Positions 1-7,533 of a DNA stretch of 32,109 nt are shown one piece after another (within the stretch, counting starts at the first letter, position 1; every line of letters begins with the position of its first letter). The translations under genes were made by a program, and so were the position numbers. The notes under the pieces were generated by a model. That model did no database searches. It worked only from the letters and a program-made list of their open reading frames with translations, and was not told where the DNA came from. The DNA is from Phycisphaerae bacterium (GTDB lineage: Bacteria > Planctomycetota > Phycisphaerae > Phycisphaerales > SM1A02): assembly GCA_018656645.1 (NCBI GenBank), contig JABHZL010000059.1, positions 1-32,109 on the forward strand, written 5' to 3'.

Positions 1-175
1 AGGGAAGGTGGTGAAAAACCACCGCGGACGCGCCGCCGTAACGGGATTGCCAGAAATGGCTATTTCTTTCCAAAGAACCACTGCTCTTTTTTGAGTGGGA
101 AGGTAGGAAAGCAAGAAACCCCGAAGCCGGAAAACCTCACTTGTCAGTCAGTGTTACCCGCGCGAATCGGGTGGA
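1..175 (+). promoter_or_regulatory. Cobalamin riboswitch, 5' end cut by the window edge
   Basis: The aptamer landmarks of the cobalamin riboswitch family (Rfam RF00174) occur in the right order. They are the GGGAA core at 2-6, a GGTGG/CCACC hairpin at 7-23, the GCCGCCGTAACGG block around 32-44, a CCACTG...GTGGGAAGG arm at about 77-106, and the AAGCCGGAAAACCT 3' box at about 124-137. The 5' strand of the closing stem lies outside the window. Two small hairpins follow: ACCCG/CGGGT at 156-172, which may be the 3' kissing-loop stem, and TTGCCC/GGGCAA at 184-199. There is no U-tract terminator before the gene at 241, so control is more likely at ribosome access; the Shine-Dalgarno AAGGAGG lies at about 228-234. 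The 3' boundary is approximate. Confidence 0.88.
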
Positions 176-240
176 GTCTCTGATTGCCCCATTGGGCAAA
201 ATGACACCATCTCGCGTGGAGTTTTAGAAGGAGGCCGCGT

Positions 241-1122
241 ATGCCGACCACATCTTTAATCGTTTTTGCACTACTCACTAATCCCTTTGCTGATTCCGTC
301 ATTTCTTATGATGCCGGAACCGGCGCTACAGATGGGTACACCGACCCAACAGCAGCAATTGGTGAACCAACTCGTTTTACTGGCGAAGGTGTTTGGCCAA
401 GTGTCGTCAGTCAATTCAATCCACCCTTTATGACAAACGAACTTGTTTCTATTGGTATTGGCGGTGAATTAGTTCTCTCATTTAATGAACCCGTATTAGA
501 TGATCCAACGAACCCCTTCGGCATTGATCTCATCGTGTTTGGAAATACTGGATTCATTGATGGTTCCTGGCCAAGCGGAGTTGTCGATGGCATGTTCAGT
601 AATGATGGTGGACAACTTGAAGTTTCAACAGATGGTGAAACGTGGGTGTTAGTTGAAGGTATCTCAGTTGATGACGCATGGCCAACATGCGGGTTTGTAG
701 ATAGTGGCATATATGACGACATCCCTGGCAATGAGACAACGAACTTTACATTGTCAATCGATCCCCGACTCACTGTTGATCATGTCAACGGTCAAGGATT
801 TGCAGCCCTACACAATTACTACAGCACTTCGGGTGGCGGCGTACCTGTTGATCTTGCAAGCACTGGTTTAGCGAGTATCTCATTTGTTCGCATTACCGCA
901 AGCCCAAATGCTGAACTTTCACCTGAAATTGACGGCGTTTCTGATGTTGCTCCTCAAATGCCTGGCGATGTTGACATGAACGGTGTTGTAAATGTATCTG
1001 ATTTACTTGAGGCAGTTGCAAACTTCGGCGCCATGCCCCTTGGCGGACCACTTGCCGATTTCAACGGCGATTTTATGATTGACGTAAGTGATCTCCTAAC
1101 GATCATCGGCAACTGGTCATGA
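241..1122 (+). CDS. Secreted beta-rich protein with C-terminal dockerin-like module, B12-riboswitch controlled
   Basis: Function unknown. The 293-residue product starts with a short hydrophobic stretch (residues 5-12) and a possible signal cleavage near residues 17-19; the n-region carries no positive charge, so the signal is weak. Residues 20-235 are rich in Gly, Asp, Ser and aromatic residues, as in extracellular beta-sandwich proteins, and from memory resemble surface or PEP-CTERM-type proteins of planctomycetes and verrucomicrobia (not checked). Residues 242-293 hold two 12-residue EF-hand-like calcium loops (243-254 and 273-284) in a dockerin-like arrangement, which suggests docking to a cohesin-like partner or a surface structure. 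The start is fixed by a strong AAGGAGG six bases upstream. The stop overlaps the next ATG by 4 nt. The riboswitch points to B12-dependent repression and so to a possible role in B12 or precursor capture (inference). Confidence 0.85.
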   Translation: MPTTSLIVFALLTNPFADSVISYDAGTGATDGYTDPTAAIGEPTRFTGEGVWPSVVSQFNPPFMTNELVSIGIGGELVLSFNEPVLDDPTNPFGIDLIVFGNTGFIDGSWPSGVVDGMFSNDGGQLEVSTDGETWVLVEGISVDDAWPTCGFVDSGIYDDIPGNETTNFTLSIDPRLTVDHVNGQGFAALHNYYSTSGGGVPVDLASTGLASISFVRITASPNAELSPEIDGVSDVAPQMPGDVDMNGVVNVSDLLEAVANFGAMPLGGPLADFNGDFMIDVSDLLTIIGNWS

Positions 1123-1850
1123 ATCGAGCACGTGCATTTACGTTGATTGAACTACTCGTTGTAATTGCAATTATTGCGATTGTGATCTCAATGTTCATCC
1201 CTGCAATTGGTGCAACAACAAAACGCACGCAAACTATTCGTTGCCAAGCCAATCAACATGAACTTGTCGCATCTGCAATCCGTTACCGCAATGATCACGC
1301 AATTCACCCTCCCGCTATTTATTACGAACAAATTGCAGGAACATGGAATACGATTACATGGGACACGTTGATTTGGGAATATTCCACTGCCACTGAGCAG
1401 GCGATGATCTGCCCCGAGCATCAACGCGCTCGGGGTGGCGAAGGCGTTTGTGGAAGTGGATATAACTACAACACTGACTTCATAGGCGCAGAAGCGAGCA
1501 TGTTGCAAAGTTTAGAAAATGCAAGACAGGGCGTTTCGCCTTCTGCATGCAAACATCCTTCCCATGCGGCAATGTTTGGTGACGGCGGTGAGATCGGTGG
1601 TGGCATGGCTGGATATAAAACGAACCGTTTTATGCGCGCGCCAAAAGAAAATGATGGGGGTCTCTCAGGTGCAGGTAGCCAATCCTTTCGCCATAACAAT
1701 GCAACTGTAGTAGGTTGGCTTGACGGGCATGTCAGCAGTGTGACACAAAAATTTCAATCAACGTGCGAATACGAGCAGTGGGAAACTAATGGTTTCCTTA
1801 GCGATAACGATACTGCGTATGATCCTCGATCTTTGAGATTGTTCGATTAA
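1119..1850 (+). CDS. Prepilin-type (pseudopilin) protein with H-x9-DG motif
   Basis: This 243-residue protein begins with a class III prepilin leader: a short basic n-region, then FTLIELLVVIAIIAI as the hydrophobic helix. The residue before the cleavage site is Ala (ARA|FTLIE) rather than the usual Gly; Ala is tolerated in some pseudopilins. Near the C-terminus it carries His followed nine residues later by Asp-Gly (HNNATVVGWLDG), the H-x9-DG signature of the large planctomycete pseudopilin family. Such proteins are inserted in the inner membrane, cleaved and methylated by prepilin peptidase, and assembled by type II secretion or type IV pilus machinery. It overlaps the upstream secreted-protein gene by ATGA, so both should lie under the same cobalamin riboswitch. 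Its 3' end overlaps convergent moeA by 4 nt. Confidence 0.9.
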   Translation: MNRARAFTLIELLVVIAIIAIVISMFIPAIGATTKRTQTIRCQANQHELVASAIRYRNDHAIHPPAIYYEQIAGTWNTITWDTLIWEYSTATEQAMICPEHQRARGGEGVCGSGYNYNTDFIGAEASMLQSLENARQGVSPSACKHPSHAAMFGDGGEIGGGMAGYKTNRFMRAPKENDGGLSGAGSQSFRHNNATVVGWLDGHVSSVTQKFQSTCEYEQWETNGFLSDNDTAYDPRSLRLFD

Positions 1851-3049
1851 TTAAAAAACCGAAGAAACGGCACAAACGTACCTGCTGAAATTTCTGCATC
1901 TACGACAGGAAGTTTGGCAAGACCAGTTGTTTTTGCAGTGTGGCTCAAATCACCTGAACCTTGCCAAGATGGAATCACAATTTTCCCATCAACAATAGTA
2001 CATGGACGAAATGCAGTGCGATGCTTGTTTGGAATAACTGAATGAGACAATGGAAGTTTGGCCCATTGCAAGGCTGCATCAGTGCCAAGCATTGTCGAGA
2101 CGATTGGCAAACCAAATACATGTGCACATGCCAATGCAGAAACAGGATTACCTGGCAAACCAAGTACGATCGTATCATTTTGAGAACCTACCATGACAGG
2201 TTTTCCAGGTTGAATAGATGCACCATGTACCACAAACGAAACGTTTGATTTTTCAAATGCACTTGGGAAAAAATCACACTCGCCAGCACTAATTCCACCA
2301 ACAGTAATGAGCAAGTCGCAATCTTGCAATGCGACTGAGACTTCGGATGCTGTTTGCGCTGCGTCATCTTTGATGTGTTGATGTTTTAGGATTTCACACC
2401 CAAATGATGCAAAGAGAGAAGTGATCATTGGACCGTTCCCATTTCGGATTTGGTGGCGGGCTGGGTTTTGGGTTGGGGAGACAACCTCATCCCCACTTGT
2501 CAAAACAATGACCTTAGGTTTTCTCACTACTGGCAATACCACCTCTCCAACTGTGGCAGCAATACCAATATGCTGTGGCTTAAGTTTTGTGCCACTCCCT
2601 ACAACTACGTTTCCAACTTCCGCATCTGCACCGCACTTGTGAATTGCCTTCCCTGCATGTATTCCATCAACATGAAAGGTGACATTTCCACCTGCAAGGT
2701 CTCCCCGATCAGTCAATTCATGTTGCACAACTGCATCAAATTGAGATGGCACAGATGCTCCTGTTGCAATAGCAACACACGTGTGTTGTTTTCTCTCAAC
2801 AGATATGTCAGAACCAGCAGCGATTCGTGAAGTCACTTCCATCGTAACCCCCTGACGTATTTCACTTGCTACGACGGCGTACCCATCCATTTGCGAACGG
2901 TTATACGGAGGCAAGTTGCGATCTGCGATGATTGGTTTTGCCAGCACACGATCCACAGCATCAATCATCTCGACATTTTCACAATCAACAATCGGGGTGA
3001 CGATCTCCAATGCGTTATCTAGCGCTTTGTTGTAAGTGGGCAGTTCCAT
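1847..3049 (-). CDS. moeA: Molybdopterin molybdenumtransferase MoeA
   Basis: MoeA inserts molybdate into adenylylated molybdopterin at the end of molybdenum cofactor synthesis, in the cytoplasm. The 400-residue length is normal. Recognisable pieces are the N-terminal NRSQMDGYAV segment, GDEVV in the middle domain, GGISAGECDF in the MPT-binding domain (usually GGVSVGDYD) and GLPGNPVSA near the C-terminal side. A longer reading from 3094 would run into moaD; the ATG at 3049 lies 5 nt after the moaD stop and begins a normal MELPTYNKAL N-terminus. It is the last gene of a nadE-mutL-moaD-moeA run. Its stop codon overlaps the convergent pseudopilin stop by 4 nt, with no separate terminator visible. 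Confidence 0.95.
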   Translation of the reverse strand: MELPTYNKALDNALEIVTPIVDCENVEMIDAVDRVLAKPIIADRNLPPYNRSQMDGYAVVASEIRQGVTMEVTSRIAAGSDISVERKQHTCVAIATGASVPSQFDAVVQHELTDRGDLAGGNVTFHVDGIHAGKAIHKCGADAEVGNVVVGSGTKLKPQHIGIAATVGEVVLPVVRKPKVIVLTSGDEVVSPTQNPARHQIRNGNGPMITSLFASFGCEILKHQHIKDDAAQTASEVSVALQDCDLLITVGGISAGECDFFPSAFEKSNVSFVVHGASIQPGKPVMVGSQNDTIVLGLPGNPVSALACAHVFGLPIVSTMLGTDAALQWAKLPLSHSVIPNKHRTAFRPCTIVDGKIVIPSWQGSGDLSHTAKTTGLAKLPVVDAEISAGTFVPFLRFFN

Positions 3050-3054
3050 CTGTT

Positions 3055-3315
3055 TTAGCCACCGCTTACAGGTGGCAGTACTGCCATCGTGCATCCATCT
3101 GTCACTTCTGTATCTATATGTACAAGTTTTTCGTCAATTGCAAATGCACATGTCTGTTGCAACGAAGTGAGCGCAGTGTGCATACTTGCAAAATGGTCAA
3201 AGACATCTGCGACAGTTGATCCGATTCCAACAGTAATAGTTTGTTCACGCTCCCCCACTGCTTCTGCAGCAGCTGCAAAGAATAGAACCTTACAGGATAA
3301 TTTATCTTCTGCCAA
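3055..3315 (-). CDS. moaD: Molybdopterin synthase small subunit MoaD, probable TTG start
   Basis: MoaD is the ubiquitin-like sulfur carrier of molybdopterin synthase. It is charged at its C-terminal Gly-Gly as a thiocarboxylate and partners with MoaE, which is not in this window. The product ends in PPVSGG, the diagnostic tail, and has the beta-grasp opening CKVLFFAAAAEAVGERE. An ATG start at 3366 would put about 20 non-homologous residues in front and overlap mutL by 65 nt. A TTG at 3315 has GGAG exactly 7 nt upstream and gives 86 residues, the usual size, with a 14-nt overlap of the mutL end; I prefer it. MoeA follows 5 nt after the stop. Confidence 0.9.
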   Translation of the reverse strand: MAEDKLSCKVLFFAAAAEAVGEREQTITVGIGSTVADVFDHFASMHTALTSLQQTCAFAIDEKLVHIDTEVTDGCTMAVLPPVSGG

Positions 3316-5026
3316 AACGTTGCTCCAATTCTTCAATTGACAATCGCATTGTTGTTGGTCTGCCATGCGGGCAATTGCTACTTCTCTCAATTTCTCTTCG
3401 TCTTTGAAGAAGATCTCTCAGTTCGTGTTGGGTAAGTTGGTCCCCCGCCTTAATCGCTGCCTTACATGACATCATGTCGAGAATTTCTGAAAGCGCTTCT
3501 TCCTCTGTCGCCGGCAGATTGTTGCTCCCAAGCTTGTCAAGTAAATCGCAAATAAATTCTGTTCCATCTACATTTCTCGAAACCAACAACGTTGGCAACG
3601 CATACACAGAAATCGAAGCGGGACCCGATGGCGAAATTTCAATACCTAATTTCGTAAATAACGCTTGCTGTGTCTCAATGGCATCAAGCCAAGCACTGTC
3701 TGCAGGGAATGATTCAGGCACTAATAATTGTTGTGATTCAAGGTTACCTTCTGCCATGCGTGCTTTGAGTTCTTCAAACATCACACGTTCATGCAAGGCG
3801 TGTTGATCGATGATGAGAAGCCCTTGCTCATCCTGTGTGACGAGAAAGCATTTATGTACTTGAAGAACATCATCGCTTGCAAGAATCGTTGGCATCGGCG
3901 TTGGTTGCGTTAGATCGATCCCCGCAACAGCCTCCCTTGCTTGGTCAACTGGAAACGTAGACTGCATTCCAGTACCAAACGATTGTTGTGAACCAGTTGC
4001 TACATGCTGGTATGTCTCTTTTGGGTTGTACAGCGGAACAAAATTTTCTGCAGACAACGTTGAAGAAACGGATTTGTTGACTAAGCGCCACATGATATCT
4101 CGGTCACGAAAACGAACTTCGCTTTTTTGCGGATGCACATTTACATCAACAAGTGCTGGATCCATTTCAATAAATATCGCAGCGGTAGGCCAACGATTTG
4201 GTTCAATTAACCCTCTGTATGCTTCCTTGATTGCATGCGTCATTGAGGAATCTGAAATGGTCCGCCCGTTGACATGTACACGAAGATATTTTGACGTTGG
4301 CCTTGCAACTTCAGGCTTTCCAATGAGCCCCCACAAACGGACTCCCTCGGTTTCCCCTGAACATTCAATCATTTCTCCTGATAATTCACCCCCAAAAATA
4401 TCAAGCAAACGCGCGGTTGCAGAGCTTGGGGTGTAAGCGAGAATTGTGCGGTCAGCACTCTTGAGTGTAAAGCCAGTTTCATGGTGCGATGCAGCAAGAC
4501 GCTGGACAACATCACGAACGCGAGTTGTTTCAGCACCATCTGATTTTAGAAATTTTCTTCTCGCTGGTGTGTTGTAAAACAAACGGCGTACTTCAACAGT
4601 TGTACCAACACTCGCCGCAATTGGTTTTGAAATCGATGTGTCACCGCCATCGACGACAATTTGCATGGCTGATTCATCTTCTTCCCTACGACTTGTGATG
4701 GTAAGGTGACTCACCGAACCAACTGAGGCAATTGCTTCACCTCGAAAACCGAGCGATGCAATTGCTGCAAGATCTGCTTCATCAGTAATTTTACTAGTTG
4801 CATGAGAGGCAACTGCAAGTGGCAATTCCTCTGCAGCAATGCCACACCCATTATCGCTAACACGGATAAGGTCTTTCCCCCCATGTTCAAGTTGGATTTC
4901 GATTCTTGTGCTTCTAGCATCTAGGGCATTTTCTACAAGTTCCTTGACAACTGATGCTGGTCTATCGACAACTTCCCCTGCTGCAATCTGGTTGATCAAG
5001 ATTGGCGAGAGTTTGCGAATTGTCAT
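3302..5026 (-). CDS. mutL: DNA mismatch repair protein MutL, endonuclease type
   Basis: MutL couples MutS mismatch recognition to strand incision and removal. The 574-residue protein has the GHKL ATPase motifs ELVENALDA (29-37), DNGCGI (58-63) and GFRGEA (93-98). A short linker (about 330-385) leads to the C-terminal dimerisation domain. That domain has the metal-dependent endonuclease motif DQHA-x2-E-x4-E (407-418), SCKAAIKAGDQ (about 515-525) and the CPHGRPT zinc-site motif (552-558). It is therefore predicted to nick DNA itself, as in organisms lacking MutH. The ATG at 5026 overlaps the nadE stop as ATGA, which fixes this start over the longer reading from 5050. MutS is not in the window. 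Confidence 0.96.
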   Translation of the reverse strand: MTIRKLSPILINQIAAGEVVDRPASVVKELVENALDARSTRIEIQLEHGGKDLIRVSDNGCGIAAEELPLAVASHATSKITDEADLAAIASLGFRGEAIASVGSVSHLTITSRREEDESAMQIVVDGGDTSISKPIAASVGTTVEVRRLFYNTPARRKFLKSDGAETTRVRDVVQRLAASHHETGFTLKSADRTILAYTPSSATARLLDIFGGELSGEMIECSGETEGVRLWGLIGKPEVARPTSKYLRVHVNGRTISDSSMTHAIKEAYRGLIEPNRWPTAAIFIEMDPALVDVNVHPQKSEVRFRDRDIMWRLVNKSVSSTLSAENFVPLYNPKETYQHVATGSQQSFGTGMQSTFPVDQAREAVAGIDLTQPTPMPTILASDDVLQVHKCFLVTQDEQGLLIIDQHALHERVMFEELKARMAEGNLESQQLLVPESFPADSAWLDAIETQQALFTKLGIEISPSGPASISVYALPTLLVSRNVDGTEFICDLLDKLGSNNLPATEEEALSEILDMMSCKAAIKAGDQLTQHELRDLLQRRREIERSSNCPHGRPTTMRLSIEELEQRFGRR

Positions 5027-6660
5027 GATGGTTGCCTCGCTGATGTCCATGCCCGCTTCATGACAATTGGCATGGGGCGGCCACGACCAAAAGTCCGCGG
5101 TGCAATTTTGAGAATGACAGATGCTTGATCACGTTTAAATTGTGAACGGTCTACCATCGACAAGACCATATCGATTTGTGCCCGCGGAATACAAAGTGTG
5201 TTTTCTATTTCATCCGCTCCAAGATCGCCATCGATGTGTGGGATCAAAATAGCGTCTAGTTCTTCATAGGCAGGAAGCGAATCTTCATCTAATTGGTCAG
5301 GGCGCAATTCTGCTGATGGTGGTTTTGTGATGGAGTTTTCTGGAATAGGCGGAACATCAAATTGATTTGATGCATTAATCCATCTCGCCATTTCCCACAC
5401 TTCTGTTTTATACAAATCTCCAATAACTGAGATAGCGCCGCACATATCACCATACAACGTACTGTACCCAACTGCGAGTTCAGATTTATTTCCTGTAGCA
5501 AGCAAGAGTGCGTTGTGTTGGTTTGCTAACGACATTAACAACAAACCACGTAAGCGTGCTTGTGCATTTTCGCCTGCTAATCCGTCTATCTGCGAGTTAG
5601 CATCTGCATGGGTTCGTTCGAAAGCACTGTGAAGATGTTCGATAGGCAACGTGATTGCTTTTATCCCTAGGTTTTTAGCAAGTACTTCCGCATCTTCGAT
5701 TGAACCAAGCGAGGAATATCGTGATGGCATCAACATACCTGTGACTGCTTCTTTTCCTAAGGCGGCAACTGCAATCGTCGCCACTAGCGCTGAATCTATT
5801 CCGCCTGAGAGACCAAGTAATACTTCTTGATGTCCTGTTTTTTTACAGTAATCCTGTACACCAAGAACCAACGCTTGGAATCGTGCTTCATGGATATTTT
5901 TTTCAGGAACGATTCGAATCTCTTCCGTTTCAGTTTCTACAGATTCTTGAAAGAGCTTTGCTTCATACGAAACTCCTTCTGGCGTGCAGATGAACGAACC
6001 GCCATCAAAAATAAGGTCGTCATTTCCCCCAACTTGATTCACTACGACAACTTTACAACTATTGGCTTTGGCTATTTCCATCGCATGCTCTAGATGTCTT
6101 TTTCTTTTCTTCGCAACAAAGGGTGATGCACTTGGCGAAATAATCACGTCGCAATTCGATTTTAAAATGTTAGTGAGAGGATTTTCTTCGTATGTTGGCG
6201 CAGCATCTGCATCAAGGCCTCTCCAAAAATCTTCGCAAATAGCAATCCCAATCCGACCAACCTTCAAATCTACCACACCAGTTTTTGTGCCCGCCTCAAA
6301 GTAACGATCCTCATCAAAAATGTCATATCCCGGCAGTAAATGTTTATCAATCACTGCGATAACCTCGCCATCTTCAATCACCGAAATACTATTGCGAAAT
6401 CGACCTGTTGATTGTTCGAGTCTAGGATGCCCAACAAGGATCGTTGCCGAAACTGACTTTGCAATGCGATCGACTGCATGCTCGCATGCTTCGACAAAAC
6501 CACTGCAAAGGAGGAGATCTCTTGGAGGGTAGCCCGAAAGAACTAGTTCAGGAGCAACGAGCAGGTCAGCATTGCACGTACGCGCTGCATCAATCAGACG
6601 CTGGGTGTTGCCTTCGATGTCCCCTATCGTGGGATTGAGTTGCAGTATTCCGACTCGCAT
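5023..6660 (-). CDS. nadE: Glutamine-dependent NAD+ synthetase NadE
   Basis: NadE makes NAD+ from nicotinic acid adenine dinucleotide, ATP and ammonia. This 545-residue form carries its own glutaminase. The N-terminal nitrilase-fold domain has the catalytic triad Glu38 (VAPELVLSGYPPRD), Lys106 (IDKHLLPGYD) and Cys142 (GIAICEDFW). The C-terminal synthetase domain begins around residue 265 and has the pyrophosphatase-loop SGGIDS at 285-290. The start at 6660 (MRVGILQLNP) matches the family N-terminus; a reading from 6681 would begin inside the GC-rich hairpin at 6681-6710. It is the first gene of the run leading into mutL, with a 4-nt overlap. Confidence 0.96.
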   Translation of the reverse strand: MRVGILQLNPTIGDIEGNTQRLIDAARTCNADLLVAPELVLSGYPPRDLLLCSGFVEACEHAVDRIAKSVSATILVGHPRLEQSTGRFRNSISVIEDGEVIAVIDKHLLPGYDIFDEDRYFEAGTKTGVVDLKVGRIGIAICEDFWRGLDADAAPTYEENPLTNILKSNCDVIISPSASPFVAKKRKRHLEHAMEIAKANSCKVVVVNQVGGNDDLIFDGGSFICTPEGVSYEAKLFQESVETETEEIRIVPEKNIHEARFQALVLGVQDYCKKTGHQEVLLGLSGGIDSALVATIAVAALGKEAVTGMLMPSRYSSLGSIEDAEVLAKNLGIKAITLPIEHLHSAFERTHADANSQIDGLAGENAQARLRGLLLMSLANQHNALLLATGNKSELAVGYSTLYGDMCGAISVIGDLYKTEVWEMARWINASNQFDVPPIPENSITKPPSAELRPDQLDEDSLPAYEELDAILIPHIDGDLGADEIENTLCIPRAQIDMVLSMVDRSQFKRDQASVILKIAPRTFGRGRPMPIVMKRAWTSARQPS

Positions 6661-6680
6661 ATGCTTATGGTACCAATGCA

Positions 6681-6710
6681 ACGCGGCCCCGCAAAACTGC
6701 GGGGCCGCGT
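6681..6710. terminator. Perfect 12-bp GC-rich hairpin between response regulator gene and nadE
   Basis: ACGCGGCCCCGC at 6681-6692 and its exact reverse complement at 6699-6710 enclose a 6-nt loop. It lies 39 nt past the stop of the response-regulator gene and 21 nt before the nadE start, both on the minus strand. Neither strand has a T-run after the stem, so it is not a classical intrinsic terminator. It could end transcription poorly, stabilise the upstream mRNA 3' end, or be a processing site. Confidence 0.6.
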
Positions 6711-6749
6711 ATCACACACTGGTTCGTTGGAAAACCAGAAGGAAAGGAG

Positions 6750-7334
6750 TCAATATACGAGGGCAACGGCGTTTTCGATCGCATCGATCACTTGCCGTAC
6801 CGTGAAAGGCTTGCTGAGAACACCGTCAAAACCGCTGCATGTGAGGTGCGTCATTTGACCTTCAGTCATTCGACCAGTCATTGCGATCACCTTGGTAGCT
6901 TGTAGTTCAGCGTTGCCTTGGAATGATTTTGCAAATGTTGCGTAATCATCAGAGCAGAAGGAGAGGTCGAACAGCATGACGTGCGGTCGAAATCGCTCGC
7001 ATTCAAGCCCTGCTGTAAATGGGTTATTCGTTGTGTGAACAACATATTCTGTTTGGTCAGAGAACACGCGTTCTAGTGCACTAATGACTTCTTTGTCATC
7101 ATCAACGATCAACACGCGTGTGTTTCCGGACATGAGTCCATCGAGTGGAATACCGTGGGCTTGCATAAACTTCATCAATCCTTGAACAGGAATTCGTCGG
7201 TCCTTAGAGCCAGGGATTCGGTAGCCTTCGAGTTGACCAGAATCAAACCATTTACTTACTGTGCGAGCTGCAACATTACAGATCTTTGCGACTTCGCCAG
7301 TTGTGAGTACATCTTTTTCGAACGGATTCATCAT
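6750..7334 (-). CDS. Response regulator: excisionase-type helix-turn-helix plus receiver domain
   Basis: The 194-residue protein has a DNA-binding domain first, at about residues 8-60 (LTTGEVAKICNVAARTVSKW...GYRIPGSKDRRIP), of the MerR/excisionase HTH_17 kind. A CheY-like receiver follows at about 70-190. The receiver has the acidic pair in VLIVDDD, a phospho-acceptor Asp in VMLFDLSF, Thr in AMTGR and Lys in LSKPF, so phosphorylation looks possible. The order (HTH before receiver) is opposite to most response regulators. Two ATGs at 7334 and 7331 follow GAGG; either may be used. No sensor kinase is adjacent, and target genes cannot be inferred from the sequence. Confidence 0.85.
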   Translation of the reverse strand: MMNPFEKDVLTTGEVAKICNVAARTVSKWFDSGQLEGYRIPGSKDRRIPVQGLMKFMQAHGIPLDGLMSGNTRVLIVDDDKEVISALERVFSDQTEYVVHTTNNPFTAGLECERFRPHVMLFDLSFCSDDYATFAKSFQGNAELQATKVIAMTGRMTEGQMTHLTCSGFDGVLSKPFTVRQVIDAIENAVALVY

Positions 7335-7469
7335 TGCCTCGTTCACCTTCAAATTAAGAGTTCGTGAGTGTCGCAGCTCCGCTACGACGGGGTTACCCAA
7401 CCTGCATCGTCAGTCATATGAACGTAATTCAGTCGTAATACTAGGTTTATGATGAAAATTCAGCCAAAA

Positions 7470-7491
7470 GCTCGAAATAGCTATTTCGAGC
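7470..7491 (-). terminator. Probable intrinsic terminator after pckA
   Basis: A 22-bp perfect palindrome (arms CTCGAAATAG / CTATTTCGAG plus one flanking pair) lies 43 nt beyond the pckA stop. In the minus direction it is followed by TTTT, then GGCTG. The short T-run makes it a modest terminator. A role as a binding site for a dimeric regulator upstream of the response-regulator gene is the alternative. Confidence 0.55.
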
Positions 7492-7533
7492 GTCCGATAA
7501 AATTATTTGACTCGCGGCCGAGTTAACTAGCGG

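Noticed and set aside
411-773. Antisense frame inside the riboswitch-controlled gene
   Set aside because: Shadow frame of a gene with a strong start and dockerin-like C-terminus.
6661-6681. nadE start at 6681
   Set aside because: It would start in the GC hairpin and add seven residues before the conserved MRVGILQLNP opening.
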